A stretch of 64,000 nt of DNA from Chloranthus sessilifolius (GCA_021018995.1 CM037586.1:151322060-151386059), one strand, 5' to 3'. Positions 44,406 to 56,007 are shown, counted from the first letter of the stretch. Program-made: numbers and translations. Notes: generated by a model from the sequence alone, not told the origin.

Positions 44406-45803
44406 ACTTTCTCACGCTTAGCAAAACATATTGTTCCTTCCACTGGTAGTTTCCATCTAAAGTAATTAGATACTCCGTCCAAGTAATTGGATATCATGTG
44501 AACTTCACTTAGCTCAAGTAACATATCAATGGATCTATACCGTCCAATCCGAGCACTTAATACCAACCCTAAATTAAATAAGAAAAAATGGTTTATGTGA
44601 GGTTTTTTAGATCGATGAAATAATTCAATCCTTTTATGGGCACTCCTCTTAGGATAACATTAGTTCACATTATGTTCTACTATGTGGACGATTTGAATTG
44701 ATCAAAATTGTGTGTCACATGACATAAAGAACACCCTTTCAAATGGTGTAACGATTAAGGTAAGTGGGGCTCATTATTTCTTTAATAATCAATAGTGAAA
44801 TAAATTTAAATAATGTGCAACACCATTACAGATAGTGATACTCTTATTCATTAATGAATAAGTGTATTTAGCAGGCCTATCTAATAAATATCATGTTATA
44901 TTGATTAAAACCTCCAGGCTACAGCTATGAATCACCTAACTATATAACAATGACTTATCAAGAAAAATTCTCAATTCTAGGTTTTTAAAATCCCATGGAT
45001 TAATAATACTCCCCTCGGTGAACGGTGCAGAAATTATATTTTTCTTGATTGCAATATATATAGTATTTGTAATAATAATAGTTGGAAACGCTCAACTTTA
45101 ACTCTCTTCCCGCTTCAAATCTGCCAGAAAATCCTAAATTCTAACTGTGTTTTCTTCAATAATGATAGGATTTGTTGGTCCCCTTGCTCAAATGGTAACT
45201 TCTCTTTCTACTCAGCCTAAGATCTTGTAAGATGTCATCATGATCGAATTCTGATATGCAAAAAACTTTGGCGATCTGTGACACCGACTAAGATGAAGCT
45301 TTTTGCCTGGAAAATTATGAATGGTTGCATGATCACTGATGATAAAGTTAGTAAATTAAAAATTCTTTTTGTTTCTCGATGCTCATAGTGTCAATCTGAA
45401 AGTGAATCATTACATCACTTGTTCATAAGTTGTCCAGTTTCAACGAATGTTTGATGCAGATTTTCGGCTATGTGTGGATTACGCCAGAGTCTTCCAATCT
45501 ATTCGCGTGCGGTGCAACCAGTGGTTTAATTTTTCTATTTCTCACTTGGGTTTGATCTGCAAAATTACTCCAATCATCATTTGGTGGGAACTTTGGATAG
45601 TAAGGAATTGTGTCATCCATGAGGATATCAGGGCTTTATCTAATGATATATTTGGAAAATGCCTTGGATGGATTAAGGAGCTCAACTTCAAAATAAGGCC
45701 AATCAAAGCTTCTCGGCATGAGGATAACGAGGCCTTACTTTCGTTGGGTCTTACTCCTATGAAGCCCCACAATCATCCCCCTAGAGTGATCAAATAGCAG
45801 AAA

Positions 45804-45953
45804 TACTACAAAAAATAAGACTATTAGCGGCAGTTTTTTGGAGCAAAAAATTGCCACTAATAATAAAAAAAAACTATTAAGATTATTAGCGGAAATTTTT
45901 TTATTAATAGCGACAGTTTTTGGCTGCCGCTAATAGTCTTGTTTTTTGTAGTG
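45804..45953. mobile_element. CACTA-type MITE, copy 4, inside LINE RNase H region
   Basis: TACTACAAAAAATAAGAC to TTTTTTGTAGTG, flanked by AAA (45801-45803) and AAC (45954-45956), a TSD with one change. Subterminal CTATTAGCGGCAG and CTGCCGCTAATAG motifs are inverted copies. Confidence 0.85.
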
Positions 45954-46275
45954 AACCCATCTTTGGATTTTCTTAAACTTAATATTGATGGTGCCTTTTT
46001 AGGGAGCCCTGGTCCTTCAGGGGGCAATGGAATTATTAGAGATAATAAGTGTTGTTTTGTTTTGACTTTAGCACTTTCTATAGTCGCCTATCGAATAATG
46101 AAGCCGAAATTAGAGCGTTGTTGGAGGGAGTCAATTTCGCAAAGACTCTCAATTTACCCATTATCATAGAAATGGATTCAATGTTTCTGATGAATGCAAT
46201 AAAGTCTAAAAAATTTCCATGAAAATTACAAGTTGTTGGAGACAATCTTGTTGATGCTCTTCAGGAGATTAGCTG

Positions 46276-46399
46276 GGAACTTCATCATTACTTCTAGGAA
46301 GCTAACCAAGCGGCGGACGAACTTGTTAAATTGGCCAGGAACTTCATCATTACTTCCGAGAAGCTAACCAAGCGGCGGATGAACTTGTTAAATTTTCTG
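46276..46399. repeat. 62-bp tandem duplication in the LINE tail
   Basis: GGAACTTCATCATTACTTC through GAACTTGTTAAATT occurs at 46276-46337 and again at 46338-46399, with only a few differences. It duplicates the EANQAADELVK region. Confidence 0.9.
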
Positions 46400-46662
46400 T
46401 TCTGTCATTACATAGCATTACTTATCCTCACCTTTTGCACCTTTCATCCACCTATAGAGGAATCATTAGGCTTGATGCTATAGAGGTTCCTTACCTTCGA
46501 ACATAGCTTAGGAATTTTCTTGCTTTTGTTGTTGGGGTGCTTGGCTATAAGTGATGGCATTGCCGAAGTTCATAGCTTAGCTCCTTGGATTTTTTATTTG
46601 TCCCCCTTTTTTTCTCTATTTAATTTTTCTTACTTATATATATATATATAACGACGGCTTAT

Positions 46663-47205
46663 CAAAACTGTAGGTCTTCTTCTCCAGTGAACCTGGGGTT
46701 CTTCTTCTCTGGCGAATCTGGGAGCCTATTTTCTTAGGTCTTCTTCTCCAGCAAACCTAGAGCTCAAATAAACTTCGTTCAAGTTCAAAACTGTGGGTCT
46801 TCTTCTCCGGCGAACCTAGGAGTCTTTTTCTCTGGCGAATCTGGGGGCCTATTTTCTTGGGTCATCTTCTCCGACAAACCTAGAGCTCAAATAAACACCG
46901 TTCAAGTTCAAAACTATGGGTCTTCTTCTTCGGCGAACCTGGGGTCTTTTTCTTTGGCAAACATGGAGCTCAAATAAACGTCGTTCAAGTTCAAAAGTGC
47001 GGGTCTTCTTCTCCAACAAACCTGGGGGTCTTCTTCTCCGGTGAACCTGGGAGCCTATTTTCGTGGTTCTTCTTCTCCAGCAAACCTAGAGCTCAGTAAA
47101 TGTCGTTCAAGTGAACCTGTTAGTCCATCAATCTGGGGGTCTTCTTCTCCAGCGAACCTGTTAGTCCATCAATTTGGGGGTCTTCTTCTCCAGCGAACCT
47201 GTATC
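46663..47205. repeat. GGTCTTCTTCTCCGGCGAACC minisatellite with higher-order unit
   Basis: A roughly 30-40-bp subunit (GGTCTTCTTCTCC, then GCGAACCTGG) is grouped into larger units ending GAGCTCAAATAAACGTCGTT and CAAGTTCAAAA. Larger units start near 46663, 46787, 46910 and 46993 (steps 124, 123 and 83). More irregular subunits follow to 47205. Short open frames through it are repeat-derived. Confidence 0.85.
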
Positions 47206-48069
47206 TGTATATGCTCTTGCATTTATTTGAGCTCTGGCGAACTCGAGGGAGACGACATTTATTTTAGCTTCGACGAACCTAGTCCAAGAGCTACTATTGT
47301 AACAGAGGGGCAAAAATGTAAACAACCAAGGTGCTTCTATATCGCCCTACCTGCACAACGATAAACGATAGCTAGTTTAAAGTGTGTTGGGGCACTGTTT
47401 CGTTACAAAATAAGGCACGTGCCTTTTTCATTATAAAAAAAGGCACAGGGCCTTCTTTTCTAAATCGCCCATTTTTTAAATTAGCCCAAGTAAAAAGTGA
47501 AATTTTCTAATCCACACTAAGGTTAAATATAAAGCGATGGACGTGATCACCAGCAAGTGATGGGTTGGTCAGCCGCTCTATTCCAGCAGCAGATGATATG
47601 GGATGAATTATAAATATAAACAAGATGGTTGAAAGGATAGTGACAAATTTCGGCATAATTCTCCTAAACTCGCCAAACTTTCGGTGAAATTTTTAAAATT
47701 TCTTTAATTTTGATCAAGCTAACAAAATTTTGTTAAAATTAACAAAATCTTTTCAAATTTTGAACATTTTTTTTAAATGACAAATAATATTTACATATAC
47801 ACATAAATATAATTTATAGGGCACTTGAGTCTTGACCAAACAGGGAACCAATATACTAAAAACCATTTTATACCATTTTAAAAATAATAATCGTGTAGAG
47901 TTTTATCAAAAAAAATTTACTGAAAAAGGTGTCTCAAAAACATACCTCCTATTATAAAATTACATATTTACTCATGATTTACATCTTTTAAGCCTTTAAT
48001 ACAAGGTAGTCTGGTTATTTGCTAAATAAGATCGATAGCAGTTTAGGTAAATATTTTATAAAACTATTA
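47206..48069. other. Noncoding, AT-rich, nothing recognised
   Basis: I see no gene, inverted repeat or LTR end in this stretch. Confidence 0.5.
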
Positions 48070-48324
48070 AAGAGGCATTAACCCAGTTGGTACACTCACA
48101 ATCCCTCCAATGTGAGGGAGTAGGTCATGGGTTCAATTTTCGTCCTCTACGTTGTTTCTCACCATTGTCTTTATAAGGTGTGGGTTGAGTTCTGTTAGTT
48201 AACCCTCACCACTATAGTTGGTGCTCCCTTGCGTAGCTCCGCAACTGTCACATGTGTATACGTGCTTACTCCATGATTCTCGAGATTGTCTCAACCGAAT
48301 TGAATGATTGTATAAAAAAAAAAG
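48070..48324 (+). mobile_element. tRNA-derived SINE
   Basis: A tRNA-like head carries an A-box-like TTAACCCAGTTGGTAC (about 48077) and, about 45 bp later, a B-box-like GGGTTCAATTTTC (about 48129). An unrelated body of about 150 bp follows, ending ATTGTATAAAAAAAAAAG, an A-rich tail. This arrangement is typical of plant SINEs, transcribed by RNA polymerase III and mobilised by LINE enzymes. I did not find a clear TSD. It is not a functional tRNA gene, because no cloverleaf with a CCA-side acceptor stem forms. Confidence 0.65.
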
Positions 48325-48839
48325 TACTCTCAAAACTTTTTCAAATTTTTTCCGAAATTTACCCGACATGAATATAGCCGAAAACGAAATTTGTCAATAT
48401 TGTTGAAAGTGAAAAATAATAACTCAAATTTCTGTTTGTTTTAGCATTAGAGGTCGGACAATAAACTAAGTCCAGTGCATGGGTCATTCTCCATGAAATA
48501 TCTGGTTGTGTACCGTAGTGAGATGGATCAGCGCGCCAGCTCTCTGTCAGCTCCTGGCCATAGCGTCTTTTAGCTGCTCTGGCAATCCCTTCCCTAGACC
48601 TGCTCCCCAAGGACCCCGACACCCCACAGCTCCCTACCGCCTTCCAGCTAACGCGGGAGCGGCTTACTCCAATGCGTTCGCACGCCGCTCCCAGGTGTGG
48701 CATGGAGCAGGCGGGTAGCATGACAAAAAGACCCTTTATAAGCCATATTTGAATCAAATGAAAATTTGTTCTTAACCGTAACTGGTGTGGAGCTAGTTGC
48801 AGCTAGGTTTGGGCACTTGATACCAACTCTTTTTTTGCT

Positions 48840-49200
48840 TTGGTTTAGTATTTAAGTGATTGACCCAGTCAAACAGATCAGATCGATACCCAACCTGCCC
48901 GACCCAAGTTTTTTTACTGAGTCGGGCACATAAACATGACCAATCCGGTCGGGTCGGGCATGAGGCATCCAACTTGATCTTCAGGTCAGATTCGGTCGAG
49001 CAATATTTATATATAATCAAAGAAAATGGAAAGTTGTTAATCAGATCGGGTCCAGTTTCCGGGTTGGGTGTCAGGTTAGATATATGACATATATCTTTGA
49101 CCTATGGGGGGCAGGTCGGGTGTACAATCAGGTCGAGTCGTGTTAGGTCAGGCACATGCCAAATTCTTGTTAGGCAGCCAAAATTTTGGCATGGCCCAAC
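48840..49200. mobile_element. GGTCGGGTCGGG-rich MITE, ends not resolved
   Basis: Dense CCGACCC and GGTCGGGT repeats in both orientations (for example CCTGCCCGACCCAAG and CAATCCGGTCGGGTCGGG). This matches the composition of 62514-62962, for which an 8-bp TSD was found. I could not place ends here. Confidence 0.5.
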
Positions 49201-49859
49201 CAACTCGTTGACAGCAGTACAAGCGAGGCGCGCTACATGGCGTGATTTAGAGAATGAGTGATGCAGCCAAAGGGAGTGGCGATATCATACCCAAAAAGAG
49301 TGGCGATGCCAAAGTGATGCTACATGGCCTGATGTAGAGAAGAGACTCATAGAATGGCAAAGGCAAATAGAGTTTTTTCACATTTTCATTAATCCATGAA
49401 CATGATCTATATAGACACATTAGAATAATGGATCCATACATCTGGATCGGAAAAGAATCAATCGAAAAAGAAAGAATCAGAATTGATTGATTCTTAAAAC
49501 ATACGAAAAGGAAAGATGAAACATAAATCCGGGTTGGGCAGCTAAAGGAAGGCAATCACAACGAGGCCAAGGTTGGGTAGAAAAAAAACGGCTCCCATTT
49601 CAAAAATGGAACTAATACCCTCATGTCATCCTGTCCTGAATCTTAGCCCTTCTTTCTCTTATTCTTGCTACCTTAACTTTCCAAACCGGGCCGGATCAAA
49701 CCTAATAGTATCAAGGTCGTACGTGCATAACAAAAAGGTTTGTCGTACATTCCCTCTCACATATAACGTGTTTCTCTACATCCTTGTGATTACTTGCTCA
49801 GAAACCATGATAAATTTGAGTTTTTATTTCAAAATTAACCGACTAAGAGTGGAGGAGTC

Positions 49860-50480
49860 CAGGTTATTATAAAGAGAGAGAAAAGCCTATAATATATCCA
49901 ATTAATGTGGGACTAAACTTCAACACGCTCCCTCACCTGTTGGCGGGACTGAGCCAAATCACATGGACAATTGAACTGAGTGATGCGGAGTGGAAAAAAG
50001 TCTGCTCTAATATCATGGTAAATCTATGCATCCAACTCAAAACCAATTGGCAATGAGCAGAGAGGCCAATGATAGAATTCTGGCTTGTAAGGTAAGGATT
50101 GCCTCAAGTTTATATATAGCCCAAGGCCATAATACCTAGGCGAAGTGGGACTATCGCTCACGCCTCCCCCCCCCTTATGTCACTACAAAAAATAAGACTA
50201 AAAGTGGCAGTTTCTTCAACAAAAAATAGTCCTGTCGCTACCAAAAATTACCACTACCAAAAATTACTTTAACAGCAAGTGCCGCTAAAACACCTTATTT
50301 TTGTAGTGTGTGTAACATGTCTCTTTATATCCCTATGGTTATCTGCTATGATACCATGTAGAATCCTATAGGCCTAACTCAACCTCACAAAATCGACTTG
50401 TAAGGTGAGGTTTGCCCAAGTTTACATATAATCCAAGGCCATTGACCTAGGCGATTTGAGACTATCTTTCATATATCCCA
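49860..50480 (-). mobile_element. Tandem TRIM: three LTRs around two small interiors, minus strand
   Basis: Read on the minus strand. LTR a (about 50480-50366) ends in GGATTCTACA and is followed by a primer site TGGTATCATAGCAG. A short interior, holding a CACTA MITE, reaches a polypurine GGGGGGGGGGAGGCGTG. LTR b (about 50160-50050) has TAGTCCCACTTCGCC and GGCCTTGGGCTATATATAAA. A degenerate primer site ATGATATTAGAGCAGA (near 50019) follows. A second polypurine GGTGAGGGAGCG leads to LTR c, with TAGTCCCACATTAATTGG. This LTR-interior-LTR-interior-LTR order is the tandem form known for TRIM elements. Exact ends are uncertain. Confidence 0.6.
50181..50308. mobile_element. CACTA-type MITE, copy 5
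   Basis: CACTACAAAAAATAAGAC to TTATTTTTGTAGTG, 128 bp, with exact TSD TGT (50178-50180 and 50309-50311). It is inserted in the interior of the TRIM. Confidence 0.92.
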
Positions 50481-51629
50481 TTCCCTTGGTGTCTTTCTAC
50501 TACCGTCTTTCAGGAACAAACACAACAATCACTTCACCTAATTATTAGGAGCTGAGCCTCCGCCCAATTTTCCCCCACTAATCAATTACGTTACGACCAC
50601 CGAACAAACTTGGTTGACGAGCATGGTTTATGCGGTTTATGCACCGCCAATGTAGCGAGTTGTCGAGCATTTGACAAACTCACACCATCCATCTCAAATG
50701 GGATTTGTAGAACATAGTCACCAAATTTAATGAAATTTTTAAAAGCTCTAGAATAATTTGTATTTTAAGGTTTGGGGAATTTATCCCAAATTTTTCAAAA
50801 AAACCATGTATTTTTTCACAGATTTGGTAAGTTCACAATTAATTTGTGAATTATATTTGACTTTTTTAATATATTTAAAAAGTTCTATACGTTTTTATCT
50901 TGTTTCTTTTGGGATTTATTCTCTAACTTCAACATTTCTGTATCTCCTTTTATACAGGGTTTGCAGTTGAGGGTGTGGGCATTTGTGCCCGTGATACGGG
51001 TGAGAAGCCATCCAGATCGTTCGAGGGAGAAAGATGGAGGGATTCCAACCATCCAAAACTCCTACCAAGGAGACAATTCTGATCATCTGACCAAGTGCCT
51101 CGATTGTTGGGTAACGATCAAATCCTTTATTCTGGTGTGGGGTGGCCCATCTTCACACTGGCTTTAAAACTGACGGTTCAGATCAATTATCACACGGTTG
51201 ACAGCTTGTTTTGGAACGGGTTCCGGCCTGCAAATGACCCACTCGTGTTTTGGAAATTAAATAGCTCATTGGATACCTAAAGGTCGTACAGCGAAATGGG
51301 ATGCCCAAACATAAGAGTTAAAAGAGACAAATAGTAGGAACAAGAGAGAAACAGATGTCTTCTAATACTAGTTCCCTAATTGGTTCTTGGGCAATCAAGG
51401 GCTCCTCAAAGAGATGTAGAATGTAGACTTTCTCTTAGTGGGGTCTTGGATCGGGGTTGTGTTATTTTTTATTTTTTATTTCTCTTCTTTTACCTAGCTC
51501 TATTGGTGTACCTCGTTACCTCTGGAGCTCCTTGCCCTTCAAATGACATGTCTTGTAATTTTATTTTTGTTCTAAATATGGCTCTCGATGAATTATCCAA
51601 AAAAAAAGGAAAACTATGGTGTTTAAAGG

Positions 51630-51800
51630 AGAATTATAATGAACGGATGTGAAACAACAGACCCTTCAACGGATGCTTACGTGGCGTGATATAAGTGGCT
51701 ACCCGAATATGCATTTTGGCCCCATTGCGCTTGCTTAGCGACACATCAGCAGTCAGATGAATGGTCTGCAGTTTCTCATCTGCCATATAACATTGTCCAT
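51630..51800. mobile_element. MITE with GTGGCGCAAC-type inverted repeats, copy 4
   Basis: The left arm GACCCTTCAACGGATGCTTA, then CGTGGCGTGATATAAGTGGC is mirrored by AGCGACACATCAGCAG, then GAATGGTCTGCAGTTTC. It is diverged. Confidence 0.5.
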
Positions 51801-52130
51801 GTTTAAATAGTCTTACTCTTACACCATTATTATAGGCTATGGATCTTACACTATTAAAGTGTCCAAATAGCAATCCATCATGTTTTTTTATGAATCAAGT
51901 TGTGAACCATCTGTTTGTTGAACTTTAATATCAATCATTAAAAAATTAGAACAATGTCTTATAGTTAAAGTCTTTGAATGAGTGCGATTTATAGGCGCAT
52001 TGCCCTTTAATGTATGATGTATCACTTTGACAATATAAATAATCCACATTTTTAATGGTGTAAGAACATTTAAACACCAATATGATGTTTAAATGATAGT
52101 CAAGATGGTCTGATGCTACAGAAATAGATG
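51798..52130. mobile_element. TTTAAACACC-type hAT-like MITE, copy 1
   Basis: Contains the family palindrome ATTTAAACACCAATATGATG, then TTTAAATGATAGTC near its right end. Also present are GAACCATCTG, then AACTTTAATATCAATCATT, then GTATGATGTATCACTTTGAC. The ends are approximate. Confidence 0.5.
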
Positions 52131-52347
52131 TGACAGGATGATGATGCTGAGTTATTACAATGGGCACCGAGTCTCTTGTCCTCTTCCAAAATGTTCAAAT
52201 GTTATTGCACAGTGACCAAGTTTCAGCAATAATTTGAAGGGGCTCAGTTCAATTTAACTCAAATAAATTCAAGAAAGATTCTAAGGAAAAATTTTAAAAA
52301 GAATTTGGAGATTTATAAATAAAAAATTGTTAAAATATATAAATAAA

Positions 52348-52994
52348 GGGCCCGACTCTCCTAACCATTATTTAAACACCAAAACGGTGTTTTAATTGTC
52401 TTACGTTATCAATGGTTTAAGATGTGGGTGATTTGTGGCGTCAAAGTGGTAGATTGTAAACTGAACTGCAAGAGTCACTACAAAAAATAAGACTATTAGC
52501 GGCAGCAATAAACTGCCGCTATTAACAAAAAAACTACCACTAATACCCTAGCCGCTAATAGTCTTAATAGTTTTTTTGTTAATAGCGGCAATTTTTTGCA
52601 GCCAAAAATTGCCGCTAATAGTCTTATTTTTTGTAGTGAGTACCAAAAATGGTGTCTTAGGTAGATTTAAGCCATTGTTCTATAGACTACAATATCAACC
52701 GTTTTTTGGAGTTTTAGTGGCTAATATTAAATTTCATCGATCGAATGTTCACATCTACTTATAGGCATGTTTCTTTGGTCTAAGACTTTTCCCGATGATG
52801 GATTGCCACTTGAACAATTTAGATTGATCACAGATGTACACCATATGGCATAATGATAGATCGCACTTCAATGGTGTGAGATTAAAGGATAGATCACACT
52901 TCAATGGTGTGAGATTAAAGGTCTACTTTTAATGGTGTATGATCATTTAAACACTATTTTTGGGGTTTAAATGTCGGTGAAAGCCATTATCCCC
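52348..52994. mobile_element. TTTAAACACC-type hAT-like MITE, copy 2, with nested CACTA MITE
   Basis: Starts GGGCCCGACTCTCCTAACCA, then TTATTTAAACACC. The inverted right end reads GGGGATAATGGC, then CATTTAAACCCC. Flanks TAAATAAA and TAAATTTA resemble an 8-bp TSD with two changes. Interrupted by the CACTA MITE at 52476-52638. Confidence 0.7.
52476..52638. mobile_element. CACTA-type MITE, copy 6
   Basis: CACTACAAAAAATAAGAC to CTTATTTTTTGTAGTG, 163 bp, with exact TSD AGT (52473-52475 and 52639-52641). It has perfect 27-bp-class inverted ends with the TATTAGCGGCA subterminal motif, making it the best-preserved copy in the window. Confidence 0.95.
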
Positions 52995-55159
52995 TAAATT
53001 TATATCTTAACATGCTTAAAGTATAAAAAATGATTTATGTATTTTTTTATTTTTTTTATAATGATGTCATGCAGCATAGACAATCGTATTAGATTATGAC
53101 AATTCAGAACCGGCACTTGGGGAATAAAAATCACACAACAAAGCACTCACATTGAGTGACACATAGGGAAATAAATCCCTTCGTTTAAATTTTCCAAATC
53201 TTTTATAACTCGTTAATCCAAATGTGGAACCAAAACAACATCTTCACCTTGAATTATAGATGTCAAGGCTCCTGAATTGTGTGTCGGTCAGCTTGTAATG
53301 CGAAGCATTTAGGGCTCGTTCGAGAGTTTGGAAAGTTTTGAAAACTGAGACTTTTCTCCATAAAATGGGTTTTTTGAGTGTTTTCTGGGGTTTGTTTATG
53401 TTCGAGAGTTTTTCTCGATTTGTGTGTTTTCTCAAAACTTTTTGTTGAAAGCGACATTTGGTTTGCAAAGCTTTTTTCTCGCGAAATCTCAGTTTCTGAG
53501 GTGGTTGAAGTATACTCCACTGTGAGAACTACACTGGATTCATTCTTACCATTGAGCACATTAAATTCGACAATATATAAAATTGATAATGTAACTAGCA
53601 CCAGCCAACGGCTACTTACCAGTTAACTACCACATAAAATGGTTTTTTGTCATTTAATTACTCAGAGATGTTGGTAGTTGCTATTACTACATGATTTTCA
53701 AGGCGGTCAAGGACTTGCAGACTTGAAAGAAGGAGCTTGAAGAGACTCCTCACTGGCAGCTTTGTGTAGCTGCAGCTGGCAATGGACCTTCCTTACCAAC
53801 ACCTGTGGACTCACATGCAGAGCAACAACTATGGTGTCTTTCAATTGTGGTTTGTAGGAGGCTTTTGCACATAGATAGTTTTGTCATATGAATTTACTTT
53901 GCCTCCAAATATGGAGATCTAAAGCCGAACAGAATAGAGATTATTCCGTAGGCTAATTTCAACCAGTAATTCACAGGGAAGAACACAAAAGAATCACCCA
54001 AAAAAGACACAGAGAAACACCTTTGATGTTCAATTCAAAATTATCCAATCAATCCATCCCCAAAATACGCTCACAAGCCGGACTTTATAGCTAAAAATCG
54101 TTATTATCATAATTTTACCAAAAATATCATAATCCCAATAAGCATGCCAAAATAAAATATAAAATAAAGAAATAATCTGCCAAAAATTTGACCCAAATCG
54201 GTTCAGAATCACATTCTAAACGATAAAGGAAATTATACCATAAAAGGAAAGAAATAAAAAAAACTACGGATTCGGAAGGGAAAATGGTGGATTTTGACCT
54301 CGAAAAAAATTCTGCAAATATAGCCACGACGTGCGCCCCGCAACGAGCTTTCCGAATTTGGGTCATTTGTGCGATTCCAATACCCGTAGCCAAAGTTATA
54401 GCTAAAATATCGACGTGCGCTCAAAACTGCCCCAATTAGGAAAAGATCACGATTTTCTGTCACCTATGTGCTTATCTGCCAACTCAAGGTATCTCAGTGC
54501 CAACAACATGCTATCTGACAACTCAGCATCATCTAACTCGGATCCTCCTACATTAAGACCTTTGTTGAGGGGATGGGGCCTCTATAAATGGAGGGCCTAA
54601 GGTTAAGGAGATTACAACATCTATAAGAGTTTTAGTACGCAAGTGAGTCCTTCTATTTCTTGTTTGGAATATTGATTGTGGGGGTGGTTGTCGTACTTCT
54701 TCTTTTTGTTGACCACCAGGTAAAGGCAACCGAGGAACAAAGATCTTCTTCAAGATACTGACATGTCTCCCTTACGTAAAATGTTGCTACATAGATGAAT
54801 TTCTATGTTTTGAGATTTTGGAATTTTATGGAATCAATAATGAGAAGAATTGTGTGCTCTGATATTGTATAATTTTAGTCATAAATTTGTATAGTTTTAC
54901 ATCAAACTGATGTATGTGATGGTACATACCAAAGACCAGGGTTTTGGTTGGCAGCTGCCCAAATTTTTGTTTGTATATATTCCAATGTGAAAGCTCGGAT
55001 TTTTGTTGCTCGATTACTATGCATGTGATGCATCAAAACTAATGTATGTTTAGTTACTATGTTCTGTTTTTTTTAATGCCGGTAGATACCAAAGACCAAG
55101 CTTTTGGTTGGCAGCTGCCCAGACCAAGCTTTAGGCATACATTAGTCTTTTTGGCCTCT
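52995..55159. other. Noncoding; one short direct duplication
   Basis: No gene supported. The block ACCAAAGACCAGGGTTTTGG, then TTGGCAGCTGCCCA at about 54928-54962 is repeated with small changes at about 55087-55121. Each copy is preceded by AACTRATGTATGT. The rest is AT-rich and unassigned. Confidence 0.5.
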
Positions 55160-55310
55160 ATCTCTTCAATTAACTCCTCCTTCAATTGTGTGGAAGATTG
55201 AAATGAAAATTATCTTCACCGTCTGATCAAAGCAGTCAATATTTTAATGGTGGACACCCTCAATTTCAGAGACTAAAGCTTTATTTGTAAATATTGGTAT
55301 CTTTCAAGCA
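55160..55310. mobile_element. Foldback MITE, right half
   Basis: GTGTGGAAGATTGAAATGAA, then ATCTTCACCGTCTGATCAAA, then GCAGTCAATATTTTAATGG, then CTTTATTTGTAAATATTGGT match the right arm of the family; the left arm is missing. Confidence 0.6.
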
Positions 55311-55578
55311 TGATTAGCATAAAAGCATTCTATACTGATTTTAACCTAAAGAGGGTTTTCTATTTTGTGGATGAAGATCGAACCCTCTCGTTTTAGCGAG
55401 GAAGTTTTAGCGAGGAGGATAGAACGAAAATATTCAGTTATTTTTTTCCCGAAAATTTTGTGCGAGCTATTTTCCAATATTTGTCAGATATTGGGGCCCA
55501 CTTGTTTGCCAAACCCCGATCTTTTTCACTTTCCCTTAAAAAACGGTTTTTTCCCAAAATTTTGCTAGAGCTCTGGTG

Positions 55579-55762
55579 CAAGGGTTAAAATTTTGGGTTT
55601 CATTTCGGTTTCGGAGGGGACCGAAACTGAAATTTCGGCTGAAAATATGATTCTCATGCAAAATAGACCAAAATTTCGCTCCAAAATGTTAGTTTCGGTG
55701 GGTACCGAAACTGATAATTTCGGCAAAAATTTTAGTCATTTTGGCCGAAATTTTGATCCTTG
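55579..55762. mobile_element. CAAGGATCAAAATTT-type hAT MITE, copy 1
   Basis: CAAGGGTTAAAATTTTGG to CCGAAATTTTGATCCTTG, 184 bp. The 8-bp TSD is CTCTGGTG and CTGTGGTG (one change). The interior has repeated GGTTTCGG--GGGACCGAAACTG palindromes. Confidence 0.9.
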
Positions 55763-55884
55763 CTGTGGTGGACAACATGGCCTAAGAGAAGGAAGGTGAG
55801 GAGCATGGTATAGCCTTCCCATCTTTACTACCGTTGGATCTAAATAGTTCTTTCCTAGTAAAGTTAATAATTCTATTTGTAACT

Positions 55885-55960
55885 AATATTTCGTGACCAT
55901 TGGATCAGAAATTTCTTCAAGATCTAACGGCTGTCAAGCGATAAAGTAAAGGCCATTCCT
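55885..55960. repeat. GATCTGACGG hairpin module, copy 1
   Basis: TGACCATTGGATCAGAAA, then TTCAAGATCTAACGGCTGTC, then AAGCGATAAAGTAAA form a short stem-loop of the type repeated at about 57238-57295 and 57347-57405. Confidence 0.6.
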
Positions 55961-56007
55961 AGAAAAGATAAGAATTCTGAAGTCCTCCTAGAAAATATAA
56001 AAATTCT

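Larger units (their letters stand above)
45065..46560 (+). pseudogene. LINE ORF2 3' end: zf-RVT and RNase H domains, interrupted
   Basis: Translated pieces follow the order of the C-terminus of plant LINE ORF2. RICWSPCSNGNFSFYSA, then LWRSVTPTKMKLFAWKIMNG, then ESESLHHLFISCPVS is the zf-RVT region; one Cys pair member lies next to a stop. TPIIIWWELWIVRNCVIHED and an RVIK stop then lead into the RNase H part: LDFLKLNIDGAFLGSPGPSG, then GNGIIRDN, then NEAEIRALLEGVNFAKTLNL and EMDSMFLMNAIKS, then EANQAADELVKLA. The RNase H part normally removes RNA from the RNA-DNA hybrid. A CACTA MITE (45804-45953) splits it just before NPSLDFLKLNIDG. Stops and frameshifts make it inactive. A TA-rich stretch at about 46637-46651 may mark the old 3' tail. 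Confidence 0.85.

Noticed and set aside
48070-48150. A tRNA gene
   Set aside because: A- and B-box-like motifs are present but no acceptor or anticodon stem forms, and a long body with an A tail follows; SINE is the better call.
48359-48757. 132-codon minus-strand frame with ACSMPHLGAACERIGVSR
   Set aside because: Overlapped by an open frame on the opposite strand; the GC-rich CGCTCCCAGGTGTGG text resembles repeat or intergenic DNA, and I recognise no domain.
53263-53601. 112-codon minus-strand frame with STTSETEISREKS
   Set aside because: No family resemblance, and a long overlapping frame on the other strand; AT-rich noncoding DNA fits better.
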